Shown here: positions 52,538-61,547 of the stretch, in pieces | How the letters are laid out: each line of letters starts with the position of its first letter | Numbering within the stretch: the first letter of the stretch is position 1 | Source of the DNA: CAZSHX01 sp964606895 | GTDB taxonomy: Bacteria; Bacteroidota; Ignavibacteria; Kapaibacteriales; UBA2268 | Length of the DNA stretch: 64,000 nt | NCBI GenBank assembly: GCA_964606895.1 | Contig: CAZSHX010000004.1 | Coordinates: 1 to 64,000 of the forward strand | Direction of reading: 5' to 3' | The notes under the pieces: generated by a model | What the model was told of the DNA's origin: nothing | Databases searched by the model: none | Seen by the model: only the letters and a program-made list of their open reading frames with translations | Made by a program: the position numbers and the translations under genes

Positions 52538-52570
52538 AGATGTCCTACATCTGGCAGATGTAGGACATCT
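52538..52570. repeat. Perfect 15-bp inverted repeat
   Basis: AGATGTCCTACATCT (52538-52552) and AGATGTAGGACATCT (52556-52570) are exact reverse complements with a 3-base loop. Each arm also has internal AGATG/CATCT symmetry. No T-run follows, so it is not a standard terminator. Confidence 0.8.
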
Positions 52571-53031
52571 TTCCAATATATCCTTGAAAATCCGTGCAAT
52601 CCTTTAATCCTAACATTGACAAGCCAAAACCAAAAATAGGATTTTGAAAATCGAATAAAAACTGACAAATAGGAAAAAAAATTAAAATGGAACTTATAGC
52701 AGAACTTAATTCTATGAGGACAAATTAAATTTTTGCCAAATATTATTAATATTTTAATCGTAAGGTAGAATAATTCCCCCAGTTCTTTGTAAGGATTTGT
52801 ACTGTCTTAGCATCAGATTTATTTTGATTCTTTAGTATAAACATTGTTTGTAATTAACAATGCGACACCATTCTGCCAAATCTCTTCATTTACATATCAA
52901 TGTCCTAAATGGCATTAATTTTATTTCAAAATTGTAACGAAAAACAGAAGGAATGTTGCATCATCAATTGATAAAGCAATTCCTGCCGAAGGCGGGCTCT
53001 CAAAATAGAAAAACCCTTCAGTTTTTTTACG

Positions 53032-53074
53032 AAAATGAATTTTCTTTTATCTTTTTAAAAGGAAATTCATTTTT
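53032..53074. terminator. Long AT-rich hairpin upstream of ssb
   Basis: AAAATGAATTT pairs with AAATTCATTTT, and inside it CTTTTA pairs with TAAAAG. T-runs follow on the plus strand. It may end a transcript from upstream or be a 5' structure of ssb. Confidence 0.5.
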
Positions 53075-53177
53075 TTCTTTTTTATTCATTAACTTCTCAT
53101 TATATTTACCATAGTTCCAGATAGTACTTTTGATTTGAATAATTGAAGTTTATTGATTTGTTGTGAGAGGGATTGAT

Positions 53178-53660
53178 ATGTCAAGGACATTGAATAAAGT
53201 AATGCTTATCGGCAACGTTGGAAAAGAGCCTGAATTGAAGTACACACCAAGTGGTATTCCTGTTACTTCATTCCGGTTGGTTACATCCGACGTTTGGAAG
53301 GACAGGGACGGTTCTCATCAGGAGTCTGCCGATTGGCACTCGGTTGTAGCGTGGCGTGGATTGGCTGAAATTATTAACAAACTTGTAAAAAAGGGCTCCC
53401 GTGTTTATATTGAAGGAAGACTTCGTTCAAGGTCATTCGAGGATAGAAGCGGGATGAAAAAACATGTCTGCGAAATTATTGCTGACAATATGCTCCTTTT
53501 GGATTTACGAAAAGGATACAGAGAAGAAGGTGTTGATGAGTTCGAGAAACATCTCTCAGTCGAAGGACCTTTGGATTATAATTTGGATTTGGATTCAAAA
53601 TTTTCATCTTCATTCGACGATGAACTGAATTCAGATTTAAAATCTGACTTTAGTTTTTAG
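53178..53660 (+). CDS. ssb: Single-stranded DNA-binding protein
   Basis: The ATG at 53178 follows GAGAGG (53165-53170) at Shine-Dalgarno distance; the in-frame GTG at 53163 would add MRGID without support. The 160-residue protein has the SSB OB-fold (LNKVMLIGNVGKEPELKYT, SADWHSVVAWRGLAEI, VYIEGRLRSRSFEDRSG, CEIIADNMLLLD). It has an acidic tail ending SDFSF, a loose version of the usual DDxxF tip that recruits partner proteins. It acts in replication and repair. A strong terminator follows. Confidence 0.93.
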   Translation: MSRTLNKVMLIGNVGKEPELKYTPSGIPVTSFRLVTSDVWKDRDGSHQESADWHSVVAWRGLAEIINKLVKKGSRVYIEGRLRSRSFEDRSGMKKHVCEIIADNMLLLDLRKGYREEGVDEFEKHLSVEGPLDYNLDLDSKFSSSFDDELNSDLKSDFSF

Positions 53661-53717
53661 GAATTCATCGGTTTTCCCGATTTCTTTTGTCTTTTTTTGT
53701 AATTATTCTTAATTTGC

Positions 53718-53738
53718 AAAAGCCCTTTTCGGGCTTTT
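53718..53738 (+). terminator. Intrinsic terminator after ssb
   Basis: AAAAGCCC pairs with GGGCTTTT around a 5-base loop TTTTC, followed by CGTTTATTTATTT. Confidence 0.85.
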
Positions 53739-53766
53739 CGTTTATTTATTTATTTTGAAAAGTATT

Positions 53767-54714
53767 ATGCAAAATCACAGAAAAAATGAGATAAAGGTTG
53801 GACTTGTTTCGCTTATGGCGATTATTCTTCTCATTATTGGTATTACTCTCGGTAGGGACTATAGTGTCTCGGTCTCTACTCAAACTATTAAATTTCGTTT
53901 TCCGAATTCCGGTGGAATAACCTCTTCAAGCCCCGTTGTTGTTAATGGTGTAAAGCGAGGTTCCGTTTCTTTTGTAAAAAATGATAAATCTTCCGTACTC
54001 ATCGAAGCAACAATTGATGATATCAGTGACCTCAGGCAGGATGTATCTGCAAAAATAACAATTCTTGAGATTACCGGCGGAAAGAAAATTGAAATTAATC
54101 CGGGTAGTAAAGGTGATGTCTTTAATGTCAAGAACGAAATTCCCGGTTTTACTTCCGCTGATTTATCCGATTTGGTTTCTATCGGCGGCGAGATGGTAGG
54201 CGATTTGAAAGTTCTTTTGAAAAAACTTGACACTATTTCTACATCATTAACCGGTTTACTCAAGGATGGAAAATTTACCGGACAGATTAAGCAAATTGTT
54301 ACAAATGCTGATGTCCTGATATCTGATGCCAGGAATCTGCTCGAAAACAACAAAACCGGATTGAGTGCTTCTTTGAAAAACCTTAATGTGATTAGTGAAG
54401 ATGTAAAAAATATGCTCAAGAAAGATGAACCTAAGATTGATGAATTGCTCGCAAAGCTTGACAAAGCACTTGTAACAGGTCAGTCTGTTCTCGGCAAGGC
54501 AGATGTCAGCCTTGAAACAGTTGACGTACTACTTAAGGATTTAAAAAGCATAACTAATGAAATTAAAACAGGTAATGGATTTGTTTCGAAACTGCTTTAT
54601 GACAAAGGTACCGCTCAAAAACTTGATTCAACTCTGGCAGGCTTAAATGAGCTTGTAGCTTTTATCAAGCAAAACGGTGTGAATGTTAATGTACGTCTTG
54701 GAACCAGACCTTAA
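53767..54714 (+). CDS. MCE/MlaD-family lipid-transport substrate-binding protein
   Basis: The start is the ATG at 53767; an in-frame TTG at 53755 is less likely. The 315-residue protein has one N-terminal membrane helix (about 14-32). An MCE domain follows (about 38-120; IKFRFPNSGGITSSSPVVVNGVKRGSV), and then a long helical tail with LLKKLDTISTSLTGLL-type amphipathic repeats. MCE proteins form periplasmic hexamers that move phospholipids between membranes. The matching ATPase and permease genes (mlaFE) are not in the window. The O-methyltransferase gene follows. Confidence 0.9.
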   Translation: MQNHRKNEIKVGLVSLMAIILLIIGITLGRDYSVSVSTQTIKFRFPNSGGITSSSPVVVNGVKRGSVSFVKNDKSSVLIEATIDDISDLRQDVSAKITILEITGGKKIEINPGSKGDVFNVKNEIPGFTSADLSDLVSIGGEMVGDLKVLLKKLDTISTSLTGLLKDGKFTGQIKQIVTNADVLISDARNLLENNKTGLSASLKNLNVISEDVKNMLKKDEPKIDELLAKLDKALVTGQSVLGKADVSLETVDVLLKDLKSITNEIKTGNGFVSKLLYDKGTAQKLDSTLAGLNELVAFIKQNGVNVNVRLGTRP

Positions 54715-54759
54715 TAAAAATTATTATGGTAAGAAATTTTTCTTAAAAAGGAAACAACT

Positions 54760-55428
54760 ATGTCCAGAATCCCAACTCAGATAGATGAAAAAACGATTGA
54801 TTATATCAGAAACCTATTCGCCCCTGAAGATGATTTTCTGAAGGATTTATTGCACCAATCGCAGAGATTGAACTTTCCTCAAATTTCAATTGCTCCCGAA
54901 CAGGCGGTTTTTTTGCAGTTCTTGATTAAGGCTTCAGGTGCAAAAAATATTTTAGAAGTCGGTTCACTTTTCGGCTATTCAGCGATATCTATGGCTCGTG
55001 CTTTGCCCAATGGCGGGAAGCTGATTGCAGTTGAAATAGATGAAAGATTTGCAAAGTTCATCAGGAAAAAAGCTTCAGAGGCTGGTCTATCGGATAAAAT
55101 TGAAGTCGTAAATGCAAATGCTGTCGAATTTCTTGAATCTTATTCTTCTGAAACTCTATTCGATTTCGTTTTTCTTGATGCGGACAAAACAAATTATGTA
55201 AATTATCTGAATCTTGTAACTCCTTTGCTGAAAAAAGGCGGAATACTTGCCGCAGATAATGCTCTTGCTTTCGGATTTATTGCCGATGATGAAATAGAAA
55301 TTGATGAATCACGACTTAATGACATTAAAGCTATGAGAGAATTTAATTCATATCTTGCAAATCATAAAGCTTTTCTTTCGTCATTTGTAACTTTAGGCGA
55401 TGGTATCGCTATGGGAGTTAAACTTTAA
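54760..55428 (+). CDS. Class I SAM-dependent O-methyltransferase (caffeoyl-CoA/catechol type)
   Basis: The 222-residue protein has ILEVGSLFGYSAISMARAL (SAM motif I, about 66), LIAVEIDERFAKF, and DFVFLDADKTNYVNYL, followed by GGILAADNALAFG with the metal-binding acidic/Asn positions of the methyltransf_3 family. Such enzymes methylate small catechols or unknown hydroxylated substrates using Mg2+. It lies 45 bp after the MCE gene and 52 bp before the vWA-OmpA gene, so the three may be one transcript. The substrate cannot be told. Confidence 0.9.
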   Translation: MSRIPTQIDEKTIDYIRNLFAPEDDFLKDLLHQSQRLNFPQISIAPEQAVFLQFLIKASGAKNILEVGSLFGYSAISMARALPNGGKLIAVEIDERFAKFIRKKASEAGLSDKIEVVNANAVEFLESYSSETLFDFVFLDADKTNYVNYLNLVTPLLKKGGILAADNALAFGFIADDEIEIDESRLNDIKAMREFNSYLANHKAFLSSFVTLGDGIAMGVKL

Positions 55429-55480
55429 GGAACAACATGAGTCTTTTTACTTTTTGTAAAAACTTTGAAAAGATAGGAAT

Positions 55481-56920
55481 ATGACAAACAAAATATTTTC
55501 GGTTTCCGGATTAATTTTATCTGTGCTTTTTGTTGTTCTTCTGATTTCATGCTCTTCCACCGAACGGAAAACAGGCTTTGCTTTGCAGGCTGAATCCTGG
55601 GAAGATTCTGACTCAACCCAGAAACCAATCTTTCTGACGGGCACCAAACCAATTGACTCCGTGGACGAAAAGAAGCTAATCTTTGATTTTTGGCGGCTTG
55701 AAAGCGACAAATACCCCGATTCAATAAAAATATTTTCCCGTGTTTACGATTCTCTTGGTAATTTTGTTACCAACATGGCAGACCCCTACCGCAAAGACCT
55801 GACCAAAAAGTATTTTACAACTGTTACCGAATATCTTGGTAAGGTCAGAAATATCCGAAAAGTTCCCATTGATGATTTCAAAGTACGAGAATACGGTGCT
55901 AATGACTCAATCCCATATAACATTGCTCTCACTGTTGATTATTCGGGCTCAATGTCGGGAGTTCTTGATGCTATTTTCGAAGGTACTGAACTTTTTGTCA
56001 GCATGAAACAAAAGTACGACCAGATTTCGCTCTCGTCATTCAATCAGAATTTCGATTTAAAAGTAAAGATGTCCAAAGACAAAGACTTTATACTTGCAAC
56101 CTACAAAGTTAAGAGAAGTCAGAATCTTGGACTATTTTCCGCTCTTTACGATGCCGCATGGAATTGCCTCGGACTATTTGAAGGTACTTCGCCTGATGTA
56201 CCGCGTGTTCTTGTAATTTTCTCTGATGGTGACGATAATTATTCAAAGACACAAATAAATGAACTTATTGATAGTGCCAAAAAGCTTAATGTTCACGTAT
56301 TTACTGTTGCTTTCGGCTATTCTGTGGATGACAATCTCCGCTATTTGGCAAAATACACAGGTGGTAAATTCTACAAGGCTTATACGAAACAGGAACTTGT
56401 TGCGATTTTCCGCGATATCTATATGAGCTTGAGATATTTCTATCTTATTACCTATAAACCTCCAAAATTCTGGGGATACCACAAAGTTATTGCTACGGTT
56501 AATACTCCGAACAGGGCTGATTCGCTATATGCAGAAGGTGAATACGATTCATCAGATTTATTCCCGTGGGATTCGCTGAATAAAGCGTTTACCCGACCGA
56601 TACTTTTTGACTTCGATTCGGCAATTGTCAAATTTGAGTCTTTCCCAATATTGGACGAGATTGCGGATGCTATGCTGTCGAGACCTCAGTTGAAACTTGA
56701 AATTCAAGGGCATACTGATAATGTTGGTAGAATAGATTACAACCAGAATCTTTCGGATGCAAGGGCTAAAGCGGTTATGGATGCCATTATTTCACGCGGT
56801 GTTGATGGCAGGAGACTTCGCTACCGTGGGTTTGGTATGTCCCAGCCTATAGTCCCCAACGATACACCCGAAGGCAGGGCAAAAAACCGAAGAACTCAAT
56901 TTGTAATTATTGCGAAGTGA
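55481..56920 (+). CDS. Lipoprotein with von Willebrand A and OmpA-like domains
   Basis: The 479-residue protein has a lipoprotein signal peptide with LISC (Cys24), so it should be lipidated. A vWA domain spans about 140-320 with an intact MIDAS motif VDYSGSMSG and IFSDGDDNYSK. An OmpA-like C-terminal domain spans about 365-478 (FDFDSAIVKFES, LEIQGHTDNVGRIDYN, LSDARAKAVMDAI). It probably ties a protein-binding vWA module to peptidoglycan at the outer membrane. This fusion is less common than either domain alone. A repeat-rich spacer follows. Confidence 0.88.
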   Translation: MTNKIFSVSGLILSVLFVVLLISCSSTERKTGFALQAESWEDSDSTQKPIFLTGTKPIDSVDEKKLIFDFWRLESDKYPDSIKIFSRVYDSLGNFVTNMADPYRKDLTKKYFTTVTEYLGKVRNIRKVPIDDFKVREYGANDSIPYNIALTVDYSGSMSGVLDAIFEGTELFVSMKQKYDQISLSSFNQNFDLKVKMSKDKDFILATYKVKRSQNLGLFSALYDAAWNCLGLFEGTSPDVPRVLVIFSDGDDNYSKTQINELIDSAKKLNVHVFTVAFGYSVDDNLRYLAKYTGGKFYKAYTKQELVAIFRDIYMSLRYFYLITYKPPKFWGYHKVIATVNTPNRADSLYAEGEYDSSDLFPWDSLNKAFTRPILFDFDSAIVKFESFPILDEIADAMLSRPQLKLEIQGHTDNVGRIDYNQNLSDARAKAVMDAIISRGVDGRRLRYRGFGMSQPIVPNDTPEGRAKNRRTQFVIIAK

Positions 56921-57316
56921 CGGTCTAACAGTTAATTTTTTCCTCAATGCAGGTGATCCCTCCTGCCGTCTTGCAAATTAAGAGGCAAGGAGGGAACTCC
57001 TGACCTAAGAATAATATATTTTACCTCATTACCATAGCAATAAATAATCCTTATATTCGTTTATATCTTGTGTATCGTACATTGATATTTAGTCAACCTC
57101 ACTCTCTCATTATTGGAGTGGGCAGTAAGAATTGCATCTTTTGCATCTTTTTGCATGCAATGATGCAAATGCTCAAAAACCGTTTTATGTAATAGTATCA
57201 ATGGTTTAGATGGAAATTACATCGCATTTTTTTCAAAATAAATTAAAGACGCAATTTAGGGAAAAAAAATCCAATTTCGTAGCGATTACTCTAAAGGACA
57301 CAAATGTGCTCTAATT
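56921..57316. other. Gene-free repeat-rich spacer
   Basis: These 396 bases repeat the organisation seen at 3.1-3.4 kb: paired GCAGG/CCTGC and AAGGAGGGAACTCCTG modules (56950-57010), an AATAATCCTTATATTCGTTTA stretch, TAGTCAACCTCAC (57092-57104), and repeat copy D. No gene is seen. Confidence 0.7.
57131..57265 (+). repeat. TTGCATC/GATGCAA dispersed repeat, copy D
   Basis: The copy begins AAGAATTGCATCTTTTGCAT and includes GATGCAAATG, a diverged TATGTAATAGTATCAAT core, and a degraded end (ACGCAATTTAGGGAAAA). It is most like copy A, including the upstream TAGTCAACCTCAC module. Confidence 0.7.
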
Positions 57317-57961
57317 TCATAGAATAGAATATTTAATCAATGCTTTGGATTTGAAAAGTATATAGGTCTCAGTATTAGGTTTGACATTATAGGTTACTCT
57401 TTTAATGATTCCTTTGCCTGGTGTAATGTAAAACTCTAATTTCAGTTTAGGAGAAACAGCTTCATATTTATAGCAGAAAAATGTTCCTGCAGAAGTACTG
57501 ACAACTATACTGGTTTGGATTACAGTAATTTGGAAAGTTTCGTTGAAGTCGGGTATAAAGATTGAATATTTATCGTTTATATTGCAAGGATACTTAAAGA
57601 ATAGTGAATTCACGAAAACACCATCATTATTTTTGTAAGTTACATAATATCCATCGGTCGAATTACTCGAGAAATAGGAATTGTTGGCACTATTTGAAAA
57701 CCATTTTGTAGCGGAAATTGTTGTATCAACAGTTATGGATTCATGCAAAGTATCGAAAGCAACTTCACTTTGATAGTCAGGGTCGTATTCCACATCTTCA
57801 TAAGTCCAACTATTGCCGATTTTCAAAGGAATAATCTCCTGAGACTTCGCTGGCGGTGGAGTATCGGTAGTTCCGGCACAGGAAATAAGCATAATGGCAA
57901 CTAATGCTAAAATTACAAATCCGGTTAAACCGGAGGAAAAATATTTCTTATTCGTTGCCAT
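57317..57961 (-). CDS. Hypothetical lipoprotein
   Basis: The 214-residue protein has a lipobox MLISC (Cys28) after a hydrophobic segment, then a Thr/Pro linker and a beta-rich domain (IPLKIGNSWTYEDVEYD, FFCYKYEAVSPKLKLEFYITPGKGIIKRV). The opening IPLxxGNxW is seen in many surface lipoproteins of Bacteroidota. Its ATG overlaps the end of the propeller gene by 14 bases, so the two should be translationally coupled. Function unknown. Confidence 0.8.
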   Translation of the reverse strand: MATNKKYFSSGLTGFVILALVAIMLISCAGTTDTPPPAKSQEIIPLKIGNSWTYEDVEYDPDYQSEVAFDTLHESITVDTTISATKWFSNSANNSYFSSNSTDGYYVTYKNNDGVFVNSLFFKYPCNINDKYSIFIPDFNETFQITVIQTSIVVSTSAGTFFCYKYEAVSPKLKLEFYITPGKGIIKRVTYNVKPNTETYILFKSKALIKYSIL

Positions 57962-59213
57962 TTAATTTTACAAATTTTCCAAAATGAGTACTACTGCCAT
58001 TAATGATTTTATAGAAATAAATACCGGCTGAAATATCTTTTAAATCGAAACTTTTTGATAAATCAGGCATCACTTCATTAGCAATTGTTTTGCCAAAAAT
58101 ATCAGTAATTGTAATTTTTGAATTAGTCAGCAAATTTTTATTAAAGGAGAATTCAATGTAATCAGAACATGGATTAGGATAGACAACAATGTCATTCCCG
58201 GAATCAGGTATTTCATCAACATCAAGGATAACACCGCCTTTCCTGAAAACGGACATTCCGCCCCATGATGTACCAATCCACTTGTTATTGAGTTTATCTG
58301 CGGCTATTGTCCATACCCTGTTTGCTGAAAGCAGAGAATTGTTGATGTCGAAAGTCTCCCATTTATTTCCATCAAATGAAGTAAGTCCTGAAATTGAACC
58401 GAACCATAGTATTCCGTTGCTGTCCAAGGCTATAGCAACCACCTCATTTGAAGGCAGACCTGCATTCAGGGAATCGAAAATGGTCCATTTGCTTCCATCG
58501 AATTTTGCAACTCCGCCGCCTAAAGTTGCAAGCCACTTGTTGTTGCTTTTATCAACAAGAATTGAACGTACCCGGTTGTTCGGGAGTTCTGAATTGGATG
58601 TGTCGTAAACGGTTAGCTTTTTCCCGTCATATTTGAGCAGTCCACTGCCGTCAGTGCCAATCCAAATAATTTCATCTTTATCCTCGGCAAAGGAAATGAT
58701 ACACTTCCGTTGGATTTGAGTCAGCAGAGAATCGAAATTATGCCATTTCCCGTCAAATTTAAAGAATCCATCGCACCAGCTACCTGCCCAAATATTCTGT
58801 TTGGAATCCACAAAAGCTGAAAAGATATAATTATTACTAATTGCAGAATTTGATTTATTAAAGGACATCCATGACGAGCCGTCAAACTTCACTAACCCGT
58901 TTTCCATGGTGCCTGCCCATAGATTGCTTGCTTCATCCAATTGCAGAGAGAAGACCGTATTGTCAGTGAGACCAGAATTCTTAGAATTATAAGTAACAAA
59001 ATGCTTGCCGTCAAATTTGGCAATACCTCCTCCGTTGGTTCCTATCCACTTATTTAGATTATTATCAATAATAATACTCCAAACAACATCGTGGGGAATC
59101 ATTGAATTGCGGGTATTGAAAGTCACCCAGTCATTAATCTGTGAATAAAGCAGATTGACCGAAATAAAAAAGAAGGCAAAAGCTATTTTCCAAATATCAA
59201 TTTTGGTTTTCAT
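57948..59213 (-). CDS. Two-component-regulator-type propeller surface protein with T9SS sorting domain
   Basis: The ATG at 59213 gives MKTKIDIWKIAFAFFFIS, a good signal peptide; the longer frame to 59246 has none. The 421-residue protein has about seven Reg_prop blades with the repeating IWAGTxxxGLxKFDGxxWxxF pattern (NKWIGTNGGGIAKFDGKHF, NLWAGTMENGLVKFDGSSW). The C-terminal ~75 residues are a T9SS sorting domain (VYPNPCSDYIEF, ITDIFGKTIA, ISAGIYFYKI). In other bacteria such propellers are the sensor part of hybrid kinases; here the domain stands alone and is exported. Overlaps the downstream lipoprotein gene. Confidence 0.83.
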   Translation of the reverse strand: MKTKIDIWKIAFAFFFISVNLLYSQINDWVTFNTRNSMIPHDVVWSIIIDNNLNKWIGTNGGGIAKFDGKHFVTYNSKNSGLTDNTVFSLQLDEASNLWAGTMENGLVKFDGSSWMSFNKSNSAISNNYIFSAFVDSKQNIWAGSWCDGFFKFDGKWHNFDSLLTQIQRKCIISFAEDKDEIIWIGTDGSGLLKYDGKKLTVYDTSNSELPNNRVRSILVDKSNNKWLATLGGGVAKFDGSKWTIFDSLNAGLPSNEVVAIALDSNGILWFGSISGLTSFDGNKWETFDINNSLLSANRVWTIAADKLNNKWIGTSWGGMSVFRKGGVILDVDEIPDSGNDIVVYPNPCSDYIEFSFNKNLLTNSKITITDIFGKTIANEVMPDLSKSFDLKDISAGIYFYKIINGSSTHFGKFVKLNGNE

Positions 59214-59403
59214 TAATAAACCTGTATCAAGAAACAACCAATACAATGTTAAGAAATTTTAAGTTCATTAGCAAGAAAATTGATGTATTTTCAGAAGATT
59301 TCTTGACCAAATTTGAAAATATTTCTGGAATTAGTGTAAGTATTTGGCTACAGTGTTAAATATATTCTACTCCTTAGGTGGATTGATTCAGAAATCCAGT
59401 TTT

Positions 59404-60252
59404 TTAGAAACTGATTGTCTTAAAATAATCTTCAAGGCTTTTCTGCCATTCGGGGAATTCCATTTTTAGTTCGCTTGAAAGCAGAAGATTGCTCATTGCC
59501 GAAAAATCAGGACGTTTGGCTGGAAGATTAAAAATATTCTTTGAGACGGGAATGATTTTGTTCGGAAGGTTGGCAATTCTTGCTATTTCCTTTGCCCATT
59601 CAAATCGCGAGCAATGTCCTGTATTGGTCAAATGATAAAGGCCTGACAGCCCGCGGGCAAGAGATTTCAAAGTACAATCTGCGACTAATCCAGTGTACGT
59701 TGGTATTGAAATTTCATCATCGGCAATTTGTAATTCATTATTGTTTTTTGCCCATTGGAGCATCTTGGCAATAAAGTTTTGGTTGCCGTCTCCGTAAAGC
59801 CAGCTGACTCTGAAAATCAGGAATTTTTTAGTTTCATCTTCCAAAGCCATTTCGCCTAATAGTTTGCTTTTCCCATAAACATTGAGAGGGTTGGGTTCTT
59901 CTGTCTCAAAATACGGTTCGCCTTTTGTACCGTCGAATACATAATCTGTGCTGTAATGAACAACATAGCCGCCGAATTTTTCAGCGGCAATGGCAAGATT
60001 GCGGATACCGAGCACATTTGCTTTGTAAGCATCGTATTCACTTCTTTCGGCAATGTCAACCTGATTGTAGGCGGCACAGTTAATCACAAAGTCAGGTTTT
60101 ACCTGTTCGTAAACATTTAAAACCTGATCAATACTTGCAATATCAACGGTATCGAAATCAAAGCCGAAAAATTCTTCTCCTTTTTCCTCGAGCTTTTTGG
60201 AAAATTCCTTGCCAAGTTGTCCTTTATTTCCTGCTATAAGGTATTTTTTCAT
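59404..60252 (-). CDS. rfbD: dTDP-4-dehydrorhamnose reductase
   Basis: The 282-residue protein is a short-chain dehydrogenase-like enzyme with AGNKGQLGKEF (NAD(P)H-binding), the catalytic region HYSTDYVFDGTKGEPY, and NVYGKSKLLGE with the Tyr-x3-Lys pair. It reduces dTDP-4-keto-rhamnose to dTDP-rhamnose. rfbA is 38 kb away in this window and rfbB and rfbC are not seen. It lies 10 bp after the phosphoglucose/phosphomannose isomerase gene, a sensible sugar-metabolism pairing. Confidence 0.93.
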   Translation of the reverse strand: MKKYLIAGNKGQLGKEFSKKLEEKGEEFFGFDFDTVDIASIDQVLNVYEQVKPDFVINCAAYNQVDIAERSEYDAYKANVLGIRNLAIAAEKFGGYVVHYSTDYVFDGTKGEPYFETEEPNPLNVYGKSKLLGEMALEDETKKFLIFRVSWLYGDGNQNFIAKMLQWAKNNNELQIADDEISIPTYTGLVADCTLKSLARGLSGLYHLTNTGHCSRFEWAKEIARIANLPNKIIPVSKNIFNLPAKRPDFSAMSNLLLSSELKMEFPEWQKSLEDYFKTISF

Positions 60253-60262
60253 GCCCGAAAGA

Positions 60263-61339
60263 TTATTCCTGCGTCAGTTGATTTTTCAACTTGCTGATTA
60301 ATGGAATAGGTGTGGGATCAACTCCATTTAAAATTGCCATAAAATAACTAACCCAATCACCGAGGTAAATCAGGTCGAACATTCTGGTTAATAAATTTTC
60401 GCCATCACCTTTGATTTCAATAACATGCTTCACACTGCTTTCGATTAGCGAATGAAGTGCATTAAAACGTATTTTTACTCTTGGATGGTCATAAGGGTCA
60501 CGCATGAAAATCACTGAGAATCTCGTTGTTAAATCTTCAGGATAACTCCATGAATTTATTTCGTTATGATTCATTTCGGGAAGTAAATTGCCGAAAGCAA
60601 GTTGTTTGGCATTTTCCTGAATCTGACAGCGCCATCTGAGGTTTACCGAGTCCAGTCTTTCTGCAGGAGAATAAATAACAGGAACCGAATTGTAGAGCTT
60701 TTCAGCCAGTTGGAATGCAACATTTCTGCCGTTTTCCAAATCGGTATAAGCATCGGCTTTGATAAAAAGTAAATCCAAAAGCTCATTCATGCAAAATTGT
60801 ATATTTGAATCAGTTTTGAATGCAGAGCTTTTTTGAAGAAGATAAAGCATTGGAACAAATGAATAACCAAGAGCACATCTTGGCTGTAATCCACCAGGAA
60901 CTTTTATAACAGGATAGCCATACTTGAGGGCAAGCTCTTCGAGTTTGCCGCCTGTGGTGATGCAAATAATTCTGTCTGTATATTTTCGGGCATCTTCAAA
61001 TGCCGAGATAGTTTCTTCAGTATTCCCCGAATAGGAACTTGCAATAACATTCGTATTTTCATTTATCGAAGCAGGAACTGAGTAGCCCCTGTTAGTTCTG
61101 ATTAAAAGATGATTTGCCCAGGGTGTTGCACTGCAGAAAGAAGCAAGCAGGTCGCCACCGATTGCAGAACCGCCCATGCCGAGAATCAGGTATTCATTTG
61201 ATACAGGCTTACTGTTGAAACCCGCGGCATCTTTGCCGATTTCAATTGCTTCCTTCACCTGCATAGGAAAATTCTTCAATATTTCGAACATGTTTTGAGA
61301 GTCTGATTTTTCAATATTCTCTCTGTAAATCTTAGCCAT
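60263..61339 (-). CDS. Bifunctional phosphoglucose/phosphomannose isomerase
   Basis: The ATG at 61339 is preceded by AAGGAT; a frame to 61369 would add ten residues. The 358-residue protein has a SIS domain with LGMGGSAIGGDLL (about 60), the sugar-phosphate-binding SSYSGNTEETISAFE, and QIQENAKQLAFGNLLPEMNHNE, which are typical of archaeal/bacterial PGI-PMI enzymes. It interconverts glucose-6-P or mannose-6-P with fructose-6-P and so supplies mannose for GDP-mannose or lipid carriers. Followed by rfbD. Confidence 0.9.
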   Translation of the reverse strand: MAKIYRENIEKSDSQNMFEILKNFPMQVKEAIEIGKDAAGFNSKPVSNEYLILGMGGSAIGGDLLASFCSATPWANHLLIRTNRGYSVPASINENTNVIASSYSGNTEETISAFEDARKYTDRIICITTGGKLEELALKYGYPVIKVPGGLQPRCALGYSFVPMLYLLQKSSAFKTDSNIQFCMNELLDLLFIKADAYTDLENGRNVAFQLAEKLYNSVPVIYSPAERLDSVNLRWRCQIQENAKQLAFGNLLPEMNHNEINSWSYPEDLTTRFSVIFMRDPYDHPRVKIRFNALHSLIESSVKHVIEIKGDGENLLTRMFDLIYLGDWVSYFMAILNGVDPTPIPLISKLKNQLTQE

Positions 61340-61547
61340 TATTAAATCCTTAAATAACAATTTTAACATTTGCTTTTAAAAGCTTTGCAAAAATGCCAAA
61401 TATTTTTTAATTTGACAACGTAATGAAGTGGATTTACTTTTATTATAGGTTTTAATTTTTTCTAAGGCAATAATAAAAATGAAAAAATGATTTTTCTTTT
61501 AGTCCCTGTTCGTAATTATTATGAAATATTTTTGATACAAAAAGCCA

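Larger units (their letters stand above)
52266..53162. other. Gene-free spacer with repeats and hairpins
   Basis: Almost 900 bases have no credible gene. They contain a GGGATTTCAGGGATTTTGGG-type tract (about 52487-52515), a perfect 15-bp hairpin (52538-52570), a CCTGCCGAAGGCGGG-like module (about 52982-52996), and a long hairpin just upstream of ssb (53032-53074). Confidence 0.65.

Noticed and set aside
52348..52563. 71-codon open frame on the plus strand
   Set aside because: It ends inside the perfect hairpin and GGGATTT tract, and its sequence has no protein-like character.
53880..54464. 194-codon frame antisense to the MCE gene
   Set aside because: The plus-strand frame has a clear MCE domain; the antisense frame is serine/phenylalanine-rich shadow sequence without motifs.
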